The notes under the pieces: model-generated
The model's database searches: none
Told to the model about the DNA's origin: nothing
The model's input: only the letters and a program-made list of their open reading frames with translations
Part shown: positions 8,283 through 17,291 of the stretch, one piece after another
Numbering within the stretch: the stretch's first letter is position 1
Layout: each line of letters begins with the position of its first letter
DNA from: Roseovarius sp. S88
GTDB lineage: Bacteria > Pseudomonadota > Alphaproteobacteria > Rhodobacterales > Rhodobacteraceae
Assembly: GCF_037023735.1 (NCBI RefSeq)
Contig: NZ_CP146069.1
Span: forward strand, 2,397,501-2,461,500
Reading direction: 5' to 3'
DNA: 64,000 bases
Made by a program: the position numbers and the translations under genes

Positions 8283-8888
8283 TCATTCGCCCTCTCCCGG
8301 ACGCAAACGAGGGCGCTGCGGGCGCGCATCGGCAATCCAGCCTGCCTCTGCCGCCGGCGGCACGGTGCCCAGGTGACGCGCGACCCGCCAGGCCATGACA
8401 GCAGCGCGCAGCCGACCATTGGCCTCTCGCGCGCGGCACCACATCTCAAGCTGCGGCTGATACCCTGCACAATCCTGTCCCGCTGACATGCCATGCGCCA
8501 AAGCCCATGTGGTGCCATAAAGCTGCTGCGCAAAACTGTCGGTCGCATCGTCCTGGATTGGCGCGGGCAACTGGTCCAACACCCGCGCACGCAAAATGTC
8601 CTGCTCAACCGCCAGCGCACGCTGGCATCCCAAAGGGTTCTCGGACCGGTCACAAATCACAATGCCGACCGTGCCGCAGAATTCAACGCCGCCCACCTCG
8701 GCCAGTGGAAAGCCCGCGTTCTGGGCCTCGCTGGGCGCAATGATCTGCAAAGCTTGCTCGTAGCGCGCAATCTCCGCCGCCATGCATTCGGCAAAATCAG
8801 GCAAAGGCTCTTCACTGGCCAAAGCCGTACCTGCACCGCAGAAGAGCGCAATCAAGAACGCAGTTAAGGGCGCGCGCCTGGCCGTCAT
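8283..8888 (-). CDS. secreted protein of unknown function
   Basis: A 201-residue protein with a clear signal peptide (ARRAPLTAFLIALFCGAGTALA, cleavage near residue 24), so probably periplasmic. The mature part has six cysteines (FAECMA, VEFCGTV, IVICDR, LGCQR, AGQDCAGY, EMWCRA), which could form disulfides, and the C-terminus is basic and proline-rich. I do not recognise a family. It overlaps the acyl-CoA synthetase stop by 4 bases (ATGA) and is the last gene of the ivd unit, ending against the ompW terminator. Confidence 0.75.
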   Translation of the reverse strand: MTARRAPLTAFLIALFCGAGTALASEEPLPDFAECMAAEIARYEQALQIIAPSEAQNAGFPLAEVGGVEFCGTVGIVICDRSENPLGCQRALAVEQDILRARVLDQLPAPIQDDATDSFAQQLYGTTWALAHGMSAGQDCAGYQPQLEMWCRAREANGRLRAAVMAWRVARHLGTVPPAAEAGWIADARPQRPRLRPGEGE

Positions 8889-10441
8889 TCACCAACCTCC
8901 GCCGTCGCGCGCGCCTTGAGTTCTTTGCGAATGACCTTGCCAGTCACGGTCATTGGCAAGACATCCAGAAACCCGATTTCCCTTGGATATGAATAGCTTG
9001 CCAGACGTTGCTTGACATATTCCTGCAATTCTTTCGCCAGATCATCGCTCGCATCGTAGTCCGGCATTAGCACAACATAGGCCTTCACGATCTCCGTGCG
9101 CAATTCATCCGGCTTGCCCACCACGCCCACAGTCGCCACCGCATCATGGGTCAGCAGACAATCTTCGATTTCCGCCGGGCCAATCCGGTAGCCCGCAGAG
9201 GTGATCACGTCATCCTCGCGCCCCACAAACCGCAAGTAGTCGCCATCCCAGACCCCTCGGTCCCCGGTCAGCATCCAGTCCCCGACAAACTTCTCTGCCG
9301 TGGTCTCAGGCCGGTTCCAGTATTCCAGCATCATGCTGGCCGAGCCACGGCGCACAGCAACATCACCTTCGTCCAGTGTCGGGTGTCCATCGGCATCAAT
9401 TACCGCCACCTCATGGCCCGGTGTGATCTTTCCGATGCACCCCGGATTGGGATCAAACAGGCTGCTGCAACTGCCCGCCACGAGATTGCATTCGGTCTGA
9501 CCGTAAAATTCGTTGATCGTCAGACCAAACGCCTCGCGCCCCCAGTCGAGCATTTCCGCGCCAAGTGGCTCACCCCCGCTTGCCACGGTTCTGAGGCCGG
9601 GGATTTTACACTCCGCCGCTTTCAAGATGCGCAAGGCCGTTGGAGGGAAAAATATATTCTTAACAGACGCTTCCCGAATAATGTTCACACACGCGTCCAC
9701 CTCAAACTTCGGCAGGCGAGAGGCCACCACCGGCACGCCGAGCGCAAGGCCGGTCATCAGGATATTGAACAGCCCCCCGATCCAGGCCCAGTCGGCAGGG
9801 GTCCAGAGGCAGTCGTCAGGATGGTCGAGAAAATCGTGGCTGATCTGCATGCCGGGCAGATGACCCGTCAGAACACGATGACCGTGCAATGCGCCCTTTG
9901 GGCTGCCAGTGGTGCCGCTGGTGTAAATGAGCGTGGCGGGATCGTCCGGACCTGCTGCCGCCGTCTCAAAAGCCGCTCTAGGCAGATCCATCTCTTCGGG
10001 CACAAGTGGCGTGATCTCGGGTAAAGGTTCGAGCATCCCCACGCCTTCGGCATCAGTCACGATGAATTTGGCACCTGCATCGCGCACCCGGCTGGTCAGC
10101 GCATCCTCACGAAAGAGCTTGAAGAGCGGAATGGAAATGGCCCCCACCTTCCAGATCGCCAGATGCGCTGCGGCGCACCACACGCTTTGCGATCGCAGGA
10201 CGCCAACACGATCCCCGCGCCGCACGCCCCGCGCCACAAGATCATGCGCAAGGCTATCCGCGAGCCCGCGCAGTTCGGTAAAGCTGATATCACGGCGCGG
10301 TCCGGTTAGGTCGATAATCGCCGTGCGCTCCGGGTCCTCATTTGCCCAGCGATCACAGGCCTGCCCGGCCATGTTCAGCCGCTCGGGCAGGTCCCAACGG
10401 AAAGTTTGTCTTAGGTCTTCATAGGGCGCGCGTGTCAGCAT
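8885..10441 (-). CDS. AMP-binding acyl-CoA synthetase
   Basis: Member of the ANL superfamily, which activates a carboxylic acid to acyl-AMP and then acyl-CoA. The 518-residue protein has the P-loop YTSGTTGSPKG at about 173-183, NEFYGQTE at about 300, TGDRGVWDGDYLRFVGREDDVITSAGYRIGPAEIE in the hinge, and the C-terminal catalytic Lys in TGKVIRKELK (about 502). It most resembles medium-chain/AcsM-like enzymes. It is one transcript with isovaleryl-CoA dehydrogenase, so activation of isovalerate or another branched short-chain acid is likely by context. The substrate cannot be read from sequence, and acetate or medium-chain acids remain possible. Confidence 0.87.
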   Translation of the reverse strand: MLTRAPYEDLRQTFRWDLPERLNMAGQACDRWANEDPERTAIIDLTGPRRDISFTELRGLADSLAHDLVARGVRRGDRVGVLRSQSVWCAAAHLAIWKVGAISIPLFKLFREDALTSRVRDAGAKFIVTDAEGVGMLEPLPEITPLVPEEMDLPRAAFETAAAGPDDPATLIYTSGTTGSPKGALHGHRVLTGHLPGMQISHDFLDHPDDCLWTPADWAWIGGLFNILMTGLALGVPVVASRLPKFEVDACVNIIREASVKNIFFPPTALRILKAAECKIPGLRTVASGGEPLGAEMLDWGREAFGLTINEFYGQTECNLVAGSCSSLFDPNPGCIGKITPGHEVAVIDADGHPTLDEGDVAVRRGSASMMLEYWNRPETTAEKFVGDWMLTGDRGVWDGDYLRFVGREDDVITSAGYRIGPAEIEDCLLTHDAVATVGVVGKPDELRTEIVKAYVVLMPDYDASDDLAKELQEYVKQRLASYSYPREIGFLDVLPMTVTGKVIRKELKARATAEVGE

Positions 10442-10450
10442 GATCTGCTC

Positions 10451-10753
10451 TCAAGCCTCCCCACCGACAGGTTTTCGATCTGCAATCCGACCGAACCGGT
10501 CGATGAAATACTCAAACCCTGCTGAATCAGCAGGCGCGCAGGTGATCACCAGCCAAAGCCCGTCCGACTGCGCCGGAACCGCCCGGCAATCGGTCCGGTC
10601 TGCGTCCGCGCCAACCTCACCTACATAAAGCCTCGCCACCCTTTCAATCACTTCGGTCTCAGTCGTGCTGGCCATCCGCCCACCCAGTAAGAAGGCAAGC
10701 ACGGCGGTCAGCAGGACCAATCCGACAAAGGGCAGGAAGATCATACGGGACAT
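10451..10753 (-). CDS. small single-pass protein of unknown function
   Basis: A 100-residue protein with one N-terminal hydrophobic helix (about residues 3-24, IFLPFVGLVLLTAVLAFLLGG), then a polar domain with two cysteines (TDCRAV and VITCAP). It looks like a membrane-anchored or secreted domain facing the periplasm. ATG 10753 shares a base with the ivd stop (TGATG); a GTG at 10756 is an alternative. It sits between isovaleryl-CoA dehydrogenase and the acyl-CoA synthetase in one tight operon. No family recognised. Confidence 0.7.
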   Translation of the reverse strand: MSRMIFLPFVGLVLLTAVLAFLLGGRMASTTETEVIERVARLYVGEVGADADRTDCRAVPAQSDGLWLVITCAPADSAGFEYFIDRFGRIADRKPVGGEA

Positions 10754-11916
10754 CACCCCATAGCCCCCATAAGCTCTCGACCGATAAGCATGCGGCGGAT
10801 TTCCGACGTGCCGGCTCCGATCTCCATCAGCTTGGCATCGCGGAAGAGCCGCGCCACGGGGCTGTCGGCAAGGAACCCGGCGCCGCCCATGGCTTGCACC
10901 GCCTGATGCGCCTGGGTCATCGCGACCTCAGAGGCGTACAGACAACAGGCAGCGGCGTCTTGGCGGGTCACTTCACCCCGATCACAGGCTTTGGCGCATT
11001 CGTAGACATAGGCGCGTGCGGAATTCATCGCAGCGTACATATCGGCCATCTTGCCCTGCATAAGCTGGAAATTCCCGATAGGTTCGCCAAACTGCTTGCG
11101 TTCGGCCATGTAGGGCATGACCTCATCCATGCAGCCCGCAATGATGCCCGGGCCAATGGCGGCCAGCACGACGCGTTCGTAGTCAAGGCCGGACATCAAC
11201 ACCTTCACGCCCTTGCCCTCTTCGCCCAGCACGTTCTCGAAGGGCACTTCAACATCTTCAAAGATCAGCTCAGCGGTGTTCGACCCGCGCATGCCCAGCT
11301 TGTCGAAATGCGGGCTTGTTGAGAATCCGGTCATGGATTTCTCGATGAGAAAGGCGGTGATCCCTTTGCTGCCTCCCTCGGGGTCGGTCTTGGCATAGAC
11401 CACCAATGTGTCGGCATCCGGGCCATTGGTGATCCAGTACTTGTTGCCATTGAGACGATAGTGATCATTCCGCTTCTCGGCGCGCAGCTTCATCGACACC
11501 ACGTCACTGCCCGCGCCCGCCTCAGACATGGCCAGCGCACCGACATGTTCACCGCTGACCAGCCCAGGCAGATATTTGGCGCGCTGCGCGTCGGTGCCAT
11601 TGAGCTTGATCTGGTTGACGCAAAGATTGGAATGCGCCCCATAGCTGAGCGAGATGGAGGCCGAGGCGCGGGCGATTTCCTCGACCGCAACCACATGCGC
11701 CAGATAGCCCATCCCGGCGCCGCCATACTCCTCTGACACTGTTATCCCCAGAAGACCCAACTCACCCATTTCGCGCCAAAGCTCATTGGGAAACGCATTA
11801 GAACGGTCGACTTCCGCCGCCATCGGCTTTACACGCTCTTGCGCCCAACGATGCACCATGTCCTGCAACGCAAGCACGTCTTCGCCCAAGTCGAATTTCA
11901 TCACGGCGTTAAACAT
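10753..11916 (-). CDS. liuA: isovaleryl-CoA dehydrogenase
   Basis: FAD enzyme that oxidises isovaleryl-CoA to 3-methylcrotonyl-CoA and passes electrons to ETF; first committed step of leucine catabolism after the keto-acid dehydrogenase. The 387-residue protein has acyl-CoA dehydrogenase motifs LAMSEAGAGSDV (about 128-139), WITNGPDADT (about 161-170) and GAGTSEIRRMLIGREL near the end. The catalytic Glu is in GLDYERVV (about 247), the position typical of isovaleryl-CoA dehydrogenases. ATG 11916 is chosen because AGGAG lies 9 bases upstream and the family starts MFNA-MKFDLGED; the frame is open to 11967. A promoter and palindromic operator lie directly upstream. Confidence 0.94.
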   Translation of the reverse strand: MFNAVMKFDLGEDVLALQDMVHRWAQERVKPMAAEVDRSNAFPNELWREMGELGLLGITVSEEYGGAGMGYLAHVVAVEEIARASASISLSYGAHSNLCVNQIKLNGTDAQRAKYLPGLVSGEHVGALAMSEAGAGSDVVSMKLRAEKRNDHYRLNGNKYWITNGPDADTLVVYAKTDPEGGSKGITAFLIEKSMTGFSTSPHFDKLGMRGSNTAELIFEDVEVPFENVLGEEGKGVKVLMSGLDYERVVLAAIGPGIIAGCMDEVMPYMAERKQFGEPIGNFQLMQGKMADMYAAMNSARAYVYECAKACDRGEVTRQDAAACCLYASEVAMTQAHQAVQAMGGAGFLADSPVARLFRDAKLMEIGAGTSEIRRMLIGRELMGAMG

Positions 11917-11939
11917 TGGCAGGCGCTCCTGGTATTTAT

Positions 11940-11953
11940 TGAACACTTGTTCA
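11940..11953. promoter_or_regulatory. palindromic operator at the liuA promoter
   Basis: TGAACACTTGTTCA: perfect 6-bp arms around CT, 24 bases upstream of the liuA start codon. AT-rich flanks continue the partial symmetry. It overlaps the position expected for +1 of the promoter at 11956-11984, as a repressor site would. LiuR (MerR type) or LiuQ (TetR type) are known regulators of liu genes in other proteobacteria; no regulator gene is seen in this window. Confidence 0.5.
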
Positions 11954-11955
11954 TT

Positions 11956-11984
11956 TAAATACGGCAAGACCCGTGACAGGTCAA
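11956..11984 (-). promoter_or_regulatory. sigma-70-type promoter of liuA
   Basis: On the minus strand, -35 TTGACC at 11984-11979 and -10 TATTTA at 11961-11956, separated by exactly 17 bases. Transcription would begin near 11949, inside the palindrome at 11940-11953, giving a leader of about 33 bases that carries the AGGAG site. Confidence 0.55.
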
Positions 11985-12039
11985 TCCTGTGCAGGCAGGT
12001 TACAGAAAATTCAGTCCATCTCTCTGAAGATGAACAGCT

Positions 12040-13245
12040 TTACTCCGCCGCTTGCTGACCTTGCCAAACTGCACCAACCTCGGCGCGGATGATCCGGGCG
12101 ATGAGCGCGCAATCCTCCAGCGAAAAGGTCAGCGGCAGGCGCATATCGAGAATGCCACGCAGGATGCGATCCGACTCTGGCATTCGCTCCGACGGCGCAT
12201 AGCGCCAGCTATCATAGCGGCTGGTGAAGCCGGTGGGTTCCGCCCCGCCAAACCATTTGAGTTCAACGCCGCGCGCCGCACAGCGGGCCACAACGTCGTT
12301 CACCGCTTCCGTGCTCCAATTCAGCAGCAGGAACTGAATGGAAGACCCGACATAGGTCTCCTCTTCTGGCCGGTCGACAACCGTCAAACCCGGCGTGTTG
12401 CGCAGCCCCTCTTCCACCGCCTTGTACCGCGCATTCCACGCCTTGCACTGCTGATCCAAACTCGCCAGCTGTGGGCGCAGGATAGCCGCGCGCAGATGAT
12501 CCATGCGGCCCGACACATTCGGCGTGGTGTATTTCACGCGCTCAAACACCTCATCGGGCGGCACCGTGCCGTGACGACCATAGAGCATGTAAGACCCCGA
12601 AAGGATAATGGCGCGCGCCATCACCTCATCCTCATCGGTGACGAAAAACCCGCCTTCGCCAGAATTCATATGCTTGTAGGTTTGCGTCGAATAACAGCCT
12701 ATTTTGCCGAATCGTCCCGAAGGTACATCGCGCCAGTAGGCCCCCATCGTATGCGCGCAGTCCTCAATCACCGTGATCCCGGCAGCATCACAAATCGCCA
12801 TCAGCCGATCCATATCGCACAGATGCCCGCGCATATGACTCAGCATCAGCACCGAGACCTGATCCACCTTGGCCTCAAGATCATCGAGGTCAATCGTCAG
12901 GTTCTCGGTCACGCCCACGAACACCGGCACAGCGTTCACACTGGCAATCGAGCCGGGCACGGGGGCCAGCGTAAAGGCGTTGGTGAGCACCTTGTCACCG
13001 GGCTGTACCCCAATCGCGCGCAAAGCCGTCGCCATGGCGTATCCACCTGAGGCCACAGCCAAACAGTACTTTGCACCCACAGAGGCGGCAAACTCCTGCT
13101 CCAGACGCCCCACTTCGCCCACATCACCGGGGTCAAGATTGTAGCGGTGCAAGCGCCCGGATTTGAGCACATCAAGCGCCGCCGAAATCCCTTCGTCAGG
13201 GATCGGTTCCTGCTGGGTAAAATTGCCTTTGAAGACTTCGGTCAT
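12040..13245 (-). CDS. DegT/DnrJ/EryC1/StrS-family PLP aminotransferase
   Basis: A 401-residue fold-type I PLP enzyme of the sugar-aminotransferase family. Family features are the early cofactor segment VASGGYAMATALRAI (about 64-78), the PLP Asp in VIEDCAHTMGA (Asp about 162) and the Schiff-base Lys in STQTYKHMNSGEGG (about 191). It probably aminates a keto-sugar for a surface glycan, though a dehydratase or other role in this family cannot be excluded. ATG 13245 is preceded by GGCGG; a TTG two codons earlier is possible. It stands alone between gph and liuA, with no other nucleotide-sugar genes nearby, so its product is unclear. Confidence 0.83.
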   Translation of the reverse strand: MTEVFKGNFTQQEPIPDEGISAALDVLKSGRLHRYNLDPGDVGEVGRLEQEFAASVGAKYCLAVASGGYAMATALRAIGVQPGDKVLTNAFTLAPVPGSIASVNAVPVFVGVTENLTIDLDDLEAKVDQVSVLMLSHMRGHLCDMDRLMAICDAAGITVIEDCAHTMGAYWRDVPSGRFGKIGCYSTQTYKHMNSGEGGFFVTDEDEVMARAIILSGSYMLYGRHGTVPPDEVFERVKYTTPNVSGRMDHLRAAILRPQLASLDQQCKAWNARYKAVEEGLRNTPGLTVVDRPEEETYVGSSIQFLLLNWSTEAVNDVVARCAARGVELKWFGGAEPTGFTSRYDSWRYAPSERMPESDRILRGILDMRLPLTFSLEDCALIARIIRAEVGAVWQGQQAAE

Positions 13246-13282
13246 GGTCAAACTATCCGCCTATGTGCCCTGTCGGGTCAAG

Positions 13283-13948
13283 TCATCCCAAAAGCCGCGC
13301 CACGACGCCCGGCAAATCTTCAAACCGGTCGATGGTGGCTTCAGGCTCCAGCGCGCGCACATCGTCTTCCCCTGGCCCGAAGGTCACAAGAACCGATGGC
13401 ACTCCCGCCGCACGCGATGTTTCTCGGTCGGTCACCGTATCGCCCACCAAAAGACAGCGCGCGGGATCGCCGCCTGCCTGCCGCACCGCGTGGCGCAAAG
13501 GCTCGGCATCCGGTTTGCGCACAGGCAAGGTATCGGCCCCCACAAGCGCGCCAAAATCCTCCAGAACCCCAAGGCTTGTCATGAGTTGCCGCGCCAGACC
13601 TTCGGGCTTGTTGGTGCAAATCGCCACTTTGTAGCCGCTCTGTTTCAACGTCTCGACCGTCTCCATTGCGCGGGGGTAAAACACCGTATGATGGTCTATC
13701 GCCTGACCATAGGCCTCAAGCAGCACAGGATAGTAACGGTCAATCTCGGCCTCATCCTCTGCGCGGTTCAGTCGGGACAGCCCAAGTTTGAGCATCGCCC
13801 GACCCCCGCGCAGGGCGGTCGCGGCGTCATTTTGAGGATTAAGCATGTCACCGACACCCATCTGACGAAAGCACGCATTGGCCGCCGCGATCAGGTCTCC
13901 GCTTGTGTCCGCCAGAGTTCCGTCAAGATCAAACACCACTGTTGTCAT
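13283..13948 (-). CDS. gph: phosphoglycolate phosphatase (HAD family)
   Basis: A 221-residue haloacid dehalogenase-type phosphatase. Motif I VFDLDGTLADTS (nucleophile Asp about 7, acid Asp about 9), motif II in ICTNKP, motif III Lys in VRKPDAEPL and motif IV VGDTVTDRETSRAAG are all present, with a helical cap between. It is expected to remove phosphate from 2-phosphoglycolate made during DNA repair and RuBisCO oxygenation. It ends 37 bases before the aminotransferase start on the same strand and is divergent from glmU. HAD substrate assignment by sequence alone is moderate. Confidence 0.82.
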   Translation of the reverse strand: MTTVVFDLDGTLADTSGDLIAAANACFRQMGVGDMLNPQNDAATALRGGRAMLKLGLSRLNRAEDEAEIDRYYPVLLEAYGQAIDHHTVFYPRAMETVETLKQSGYKVAICTNKPEGLARQLMTSLGVLEDFGALVGADTLPVRKPDAEPLRHAVRQAGGDPARCLLVGDTVTDRETSRAAGVPSVLVTFGPGEDDVRALEPEATIDRFEDLPGVVARLLG

Positions 13949-14112
13949 ACTTTCACCGCTCTTTAAGGGCCTTATCCGGTCTTGTAACCCACGCTTTCGG
14001 CGGGTTTTCGCACGGCTTTGTCACATCCCGCAATCAACTTTGATGGGCTGCGACCTTGCGCGACACCTGCGAACCTATAAAACGTGCAAGCCCGAGAGGA
14101 ACGAGGACGCGG

Positions 14113-15462
14113 ATGAGTACAGCTTTGGTAATCCTGGCCGCTGGTCAGGGAACGCGCATGAAATCAGACCTGCCCAAGGTGTTGCACCATGTGGCGGGCG
14201 CGCCGCTTTTGGTGCATGCCATGCGCGCCGGGGCATCGCTTGCGCCTGAGCATACGGTCGTGGTGACGGGTCATGGCGCGGAGTTGGTCGGAAAAGCCGC
14301 GCGCGCCTATGATGAGGACGCGCGCATCGCCCATCAGGCCGAGCAGAAAGGCACAGCACATGCGGTGGCCCAGGCTGCACCAGAACTGGCCGGCTTTGAG
14401 GGGGATGTGATCGTGCTCTATGGCGACACGCCGTTTATCTCACCTGAGACATTGGCCCGGATGCGCGACGCGCGCAGCACCCATGATGTCGTCGTTCTAG
14501 GCTTTGAAGCAGCTGATCCTGGGCGCTATGGTCGCCTTGTGATGAGCGAGGATGCGCTTGAAAAGATTGTCGAATTCAAAGATTCCGACGATGCCACGCG
14601 CGCCATCACATTCTGCAATTCCGGGGTTATTTCGGCCTCTGCCAAGACCTTATTTGAACTGATTGACGCCGTGAGTGACGACAACGCGGCAGGTGAATAC
14701 TACCTCACAGATATTGTTGGGCTGGCGCGTGGCAGAGGCTTGTCGGCCACCGCGATTGCCTGCGACGAAGCTGAGACGCTCGGCGTCAATTCCCGCGCCG
14801 AACTGGCACAGGCCGAAGCGGCGTTTCAGGCGCGCGCCCGGAGCGAGGCCTTGGACAACGGCGTCACGATGCATGCCCCGGAAACCGTCTATTTCGGCTT
14901 TGACACAGTTGTTGGCCGCGACACGGTTATTGAGCCCAACGTGGTCTTTGGCCCGAACGTCACAGTTGAATCCGGGGCCCATATCCGTGCCTTCTCACAT
15001 CTTGAGGGATGCCATGTGGCTCGTGGTGCAGTTGTCGGGCCTTACGCGCGCCTGCGCCCTGGCGCGGAACTGGCAGAAGACGCGCGGATCGGCAATTTCG
15101 TGGAGGTTAAGAACGCGCAGATTGGCGAAGGCGCCAAGGTGAATCACCTCAGCTATGTGGGCGATGCCAACGTCGGCGCAGGCAGCAATGTTGGCGCGGG
15201 CACGATCACCTGCAATTATGACGGCGTGATGAAGCATCGCACCGAGATTGGTGAGCGTGTGTTCATTGGCTCCAACACGATGTTGGTGGCCCCTGTGACG
15301 GTTGGTGACGACGCCATGACCGCCTCAGGCTCAGTCATCACACACGACGTCGCGCCCGAAGCACTGGCCATTGCACGGGCACGACAAGAAGTTAAACCGG
15401 GCATGGCGCGCAAGCTCTTTGACATTTTGAAAAAGAAAAAAGCTATTCGGGACAAGGGTTAA
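14113..15462 (+). CDS. glmU: bifunctional GlmU: GlcN-1-P acetyltransferase / UDP-GlcNAc pyrophosphorylase
   Basis: Makes UDP-GlcNAc, the shared precursor of peptidoglycan and lipid A, in the cytoplasm. The 449-residue protein has the N-terminal uridylyltransferase motif LAAGQGTRMKSDLPKVLH (about 8-25) and a C-terminal left-handed beta-helix of hexapeptide repeats, with the active-site regions VGPYARLRPG and GAGTITCNYDG. ATG 14113 gives the family start MSTALVILAAG and has GAGGA just upstream; the frame is open from 14056 without support. glmS follows after 5 bases, so the two UDP-GlcNAc genes form an operon that feeds the mur genes elsewhere in the window. Confidence 0.95.
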   Translation: MSTALVILAAGQGTRMKSDLPKVLHHVAGAPLLVHAMRAGASLAPEHTVVVTGHGAELVGKAARAYDEDARIAHQAEQKGTAHAVAQAAPELAGFEGDVIVLYGDTPFISPETLARMRDARSTHDVVVLGFEAADPGRYGRLVMSEDALEKIVEFKDSDDATRAITFCNSGVISASAKTLFELIDAVSDDNAAGEYYLTDIVGLARGRGLSATAIACDEAETLGVNSRAELAQAEAAFQARARSEALDNGVTMHAPETVYFGFDTVVGRDTVIEPNVVFGPNVTVESGAHIRAFSHLEGCHVARGAVVGPYARLRPGAELAEDARIGNFVEVKNAQIGEGAKVNHLSYVGDANVGAGSNVGAGTITCNYDGVMKHRTEIGERVFIGSNTMLVAPVTVGDDAMTASGSVITHDVAPEALAIARARQEVKPGMARKLFDILKKKKAIRDKG

Positions 15463-15467
15463 GATTT

Positions 15468-17291
15468 ATGTGTGGGATTATTGGTGTTCTCGGCGAGCAT
15501 GAGGTTGCTCCAACCCTCGTAGAAGCGCTGAAGCGGCTGGAATATCGCGGCTATGACAGCGCGGGCATCGCGACGATCAACAAAGACAAACTCGACCGCC
15601 GCCGTGCAGTGGGCAAGCTGGTGAACCTGTCGGACCTGCTCGTGCATGACCCCCTGCCGGGCAAAGCGGGTATCGGTCATACCCGCTGGGCCACCCATGG
15701 CGCGCCCAATGTGGCCAACGCCCATCCGCATAAATCCGGACCCGTGGCCGTGGTACATAACGGGATCATCGAGAACTATCTTGAGCTGCGCAGCGAACTG
15801 GCCGCCAAGGGGCTGGCCAATGAGACCGATACGGATACTGAAACCGTGGCGATGCTGGTCAACGCTTATATGCAAGACGGCGACGACGCGGTGACTGCTG
15901 CGCGCAAGACAATCGCACAGCTTGATGGTGCTTATGCACTGTGTTTCCTGTTTGATGGCGAGGATGATCTTATTGTGGCAGCCCGCAAGGGAAGCCCGCT
16001 GGCCATTGGGTATGGCGAGGGTGAGATGTATGTCGGCTCGGACGCGATTGCGCTGGCCCCGCTCACAGATCGTATCGCTTATCTCGAAGAGGGCGATATT
16101 GCGGTCATCACCCGGCAGAGCGTTGAAATCAAGGATGAAAACGGCACTCTGGCCAACCGCGAAATTCGCACCGTGCAGTTGGATAACGCCCGCGTGGACA
16201 AAGCCGGGCACAAACATTTCATGGCCAAGGAAATCGCCGAACAACCCGGCGTGATAGGCGATGCGCTGCGCCACTATCTGAATGAAGATGGTGCCACGCT
16301 GAATCTGCCGCAGGCGGGCCTTGATTTTAAGGCCTATGATCGGCTCACCATGGTGGCCTGCGGCACGGCCTACTATGCGTGCCTCACGGCCAAATACTGG
16401 TTCGAACAACTGGCCGGTATGCCCGTCGAGGTCGATATTGCGTCTGAATTCCGCTATCGTGAGCCTCCGGTATCGGACCGTACCGCCGCCCTTTTTGTCA
16501 GCCAATCAGGAGAGACGGCCGATACGTTGGCGGCCCTGCGATACTGCGAAGGCAAGGCCACCAAAATCCTGTCGGTGGTCAACGTGCCCGAAAGCTCAAT
16601 TGCCCGCGAAAGCGATGTTGCCCTGCCCATCTTTGCTGGCACAGAAATTGGTGTGGCCTCAACGAAGGCCTTCACCTGTCAGTTGACCGTGTTGCTTTTG
16701 CTGGCGCTCAAAGCTGCGTCGGACCGAGGCGAGATAGAGGCAACAAAACTGAAAGAAGTACTCTCTCGTTTGCGCGCCATTCCCGCGGTTCTCAACACTG
16801 CGCTTGAGACCAATGACGACTTCCGCAAAGCGGCCAGCCGTCTGGCGAATTCAGACAACGCGCTCTTTCTCGGGCGTGGCCTGATGTATCCCCTGGCCTT
16901 GGAAGGCGCATTAAAACTAAAAGAAATCAGCTATATACACGCCGAAGCTTATGCGTCTGGAGAGTTGAAGCACGGGCCTATCGCATTGATCGACAAGGAA
17001 ATGCCTGTTGTTGTCATGGCCCCGCAGGACGCGCTGTTCGGCAAGACCGTCTCGAATATGCAAGAAGTGATGGCGCGCGAAGGCAAGGTGATCCTCATCA
17101 CCGATCCTCCAGGGGCCGAGGCCGCAGGTGAAGACACATGGATGACGCTTGTCTTGCCGCAAGTCGACCCAGTGCTGACACCGATTGTCTATGCCATCCC
17201 AGCGCAACTCTTGGCCTATCACACCGCGGTCGCCAAAGGCACGGATGTGGACCAACCGCGTAATCTGGCCAAATCGGTGACTGTGGAATGA
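15468..17291 (+). CDS. glmS: glutamine--fructose-6-phosphate aminotransferase (isomerizing)
   Basis: Converts fructose-6-phosphate and glutamine to glucosamine-6-phosphate. The 607-residue protein begins MCGIIGVLGE with the N-terminal nucleophile Cys2, followed by the glutaminase segments RLEYRGYDSAG and GHTRWATHG. Two SIS domains follow (CGTAYYACLTAK, SQSGETADTLAAL), with the C-terminal family end QPRNLAKSVTVE. It is full length. It lies 5 bases after glmU and overlaps the AlkD-like gene by 4 bases. No glmS ribozyme is expected or seen in the 5-base gap. Confidence 0.96.
   Translation: MCGIIGVLGEHEVAPTLVEALKRLEYRGYDSAGIATINKDKLDRRRAVGKLVNLSDLLVHDPLPGKAGIGHTRWATHGAPNVANAHPHKSGPVAVVHNGIIENYLELRSELAAKGLANETDTDTETVAMLVNAYMQDGDDAVTAARKTIAQLDGAYALCFLFDGEDDLIVAARKGSPLAIGYGEGEMYVGSDAIALAPLTDRIAYLEEGDIAVITRQSVEIKDENGTLANREIRTVQLDNARVDKAGHKHFMAKEIAEQPGVIGDALRHYLNEDGATLNLPQAGLDFKAYDRLTMVACGTAYYACLTAKYWFEQLAGMPVEVDIASEFRYREPPVSDRTAALFVSQSGETADTLAALRYCEGKATKILSVVNVPESSIARESDVALPIFAGTEIGVASTKAFTCQLTVLLLLALKAASDRGEIEATKLKEVLSRLRAIPAVLNTALETNDDFRKAASRLANSDNALFLGRGLMYPLALEGALKLKEISYIHAEAYASGELKHGPIALIDKEMPVVVMAPQDALFGKTVSNMQEVMAREGKVILITDPPGAEAAGEDTWMTLVLPQVDPVLTPIVYAIPAQLLAYHTAVAKGTDVDQPRNLAKSVTVE

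Noticed and set aside
7435..8442. Minus-strand open frame opposite the ompW-like gene
   Set aside because: The plus-strand frame has a signal peptide, barrel pattern and terminator; the minus frame has none.
11940..11953. LexA (SOS) box of the GAAC-N4-GTTC type
   Set aside because: That form is the Gram-positive SOS box; alphaproteobacterial LexA uses GTTC-N7-GTTC, and the site fronts a catabolic gene.
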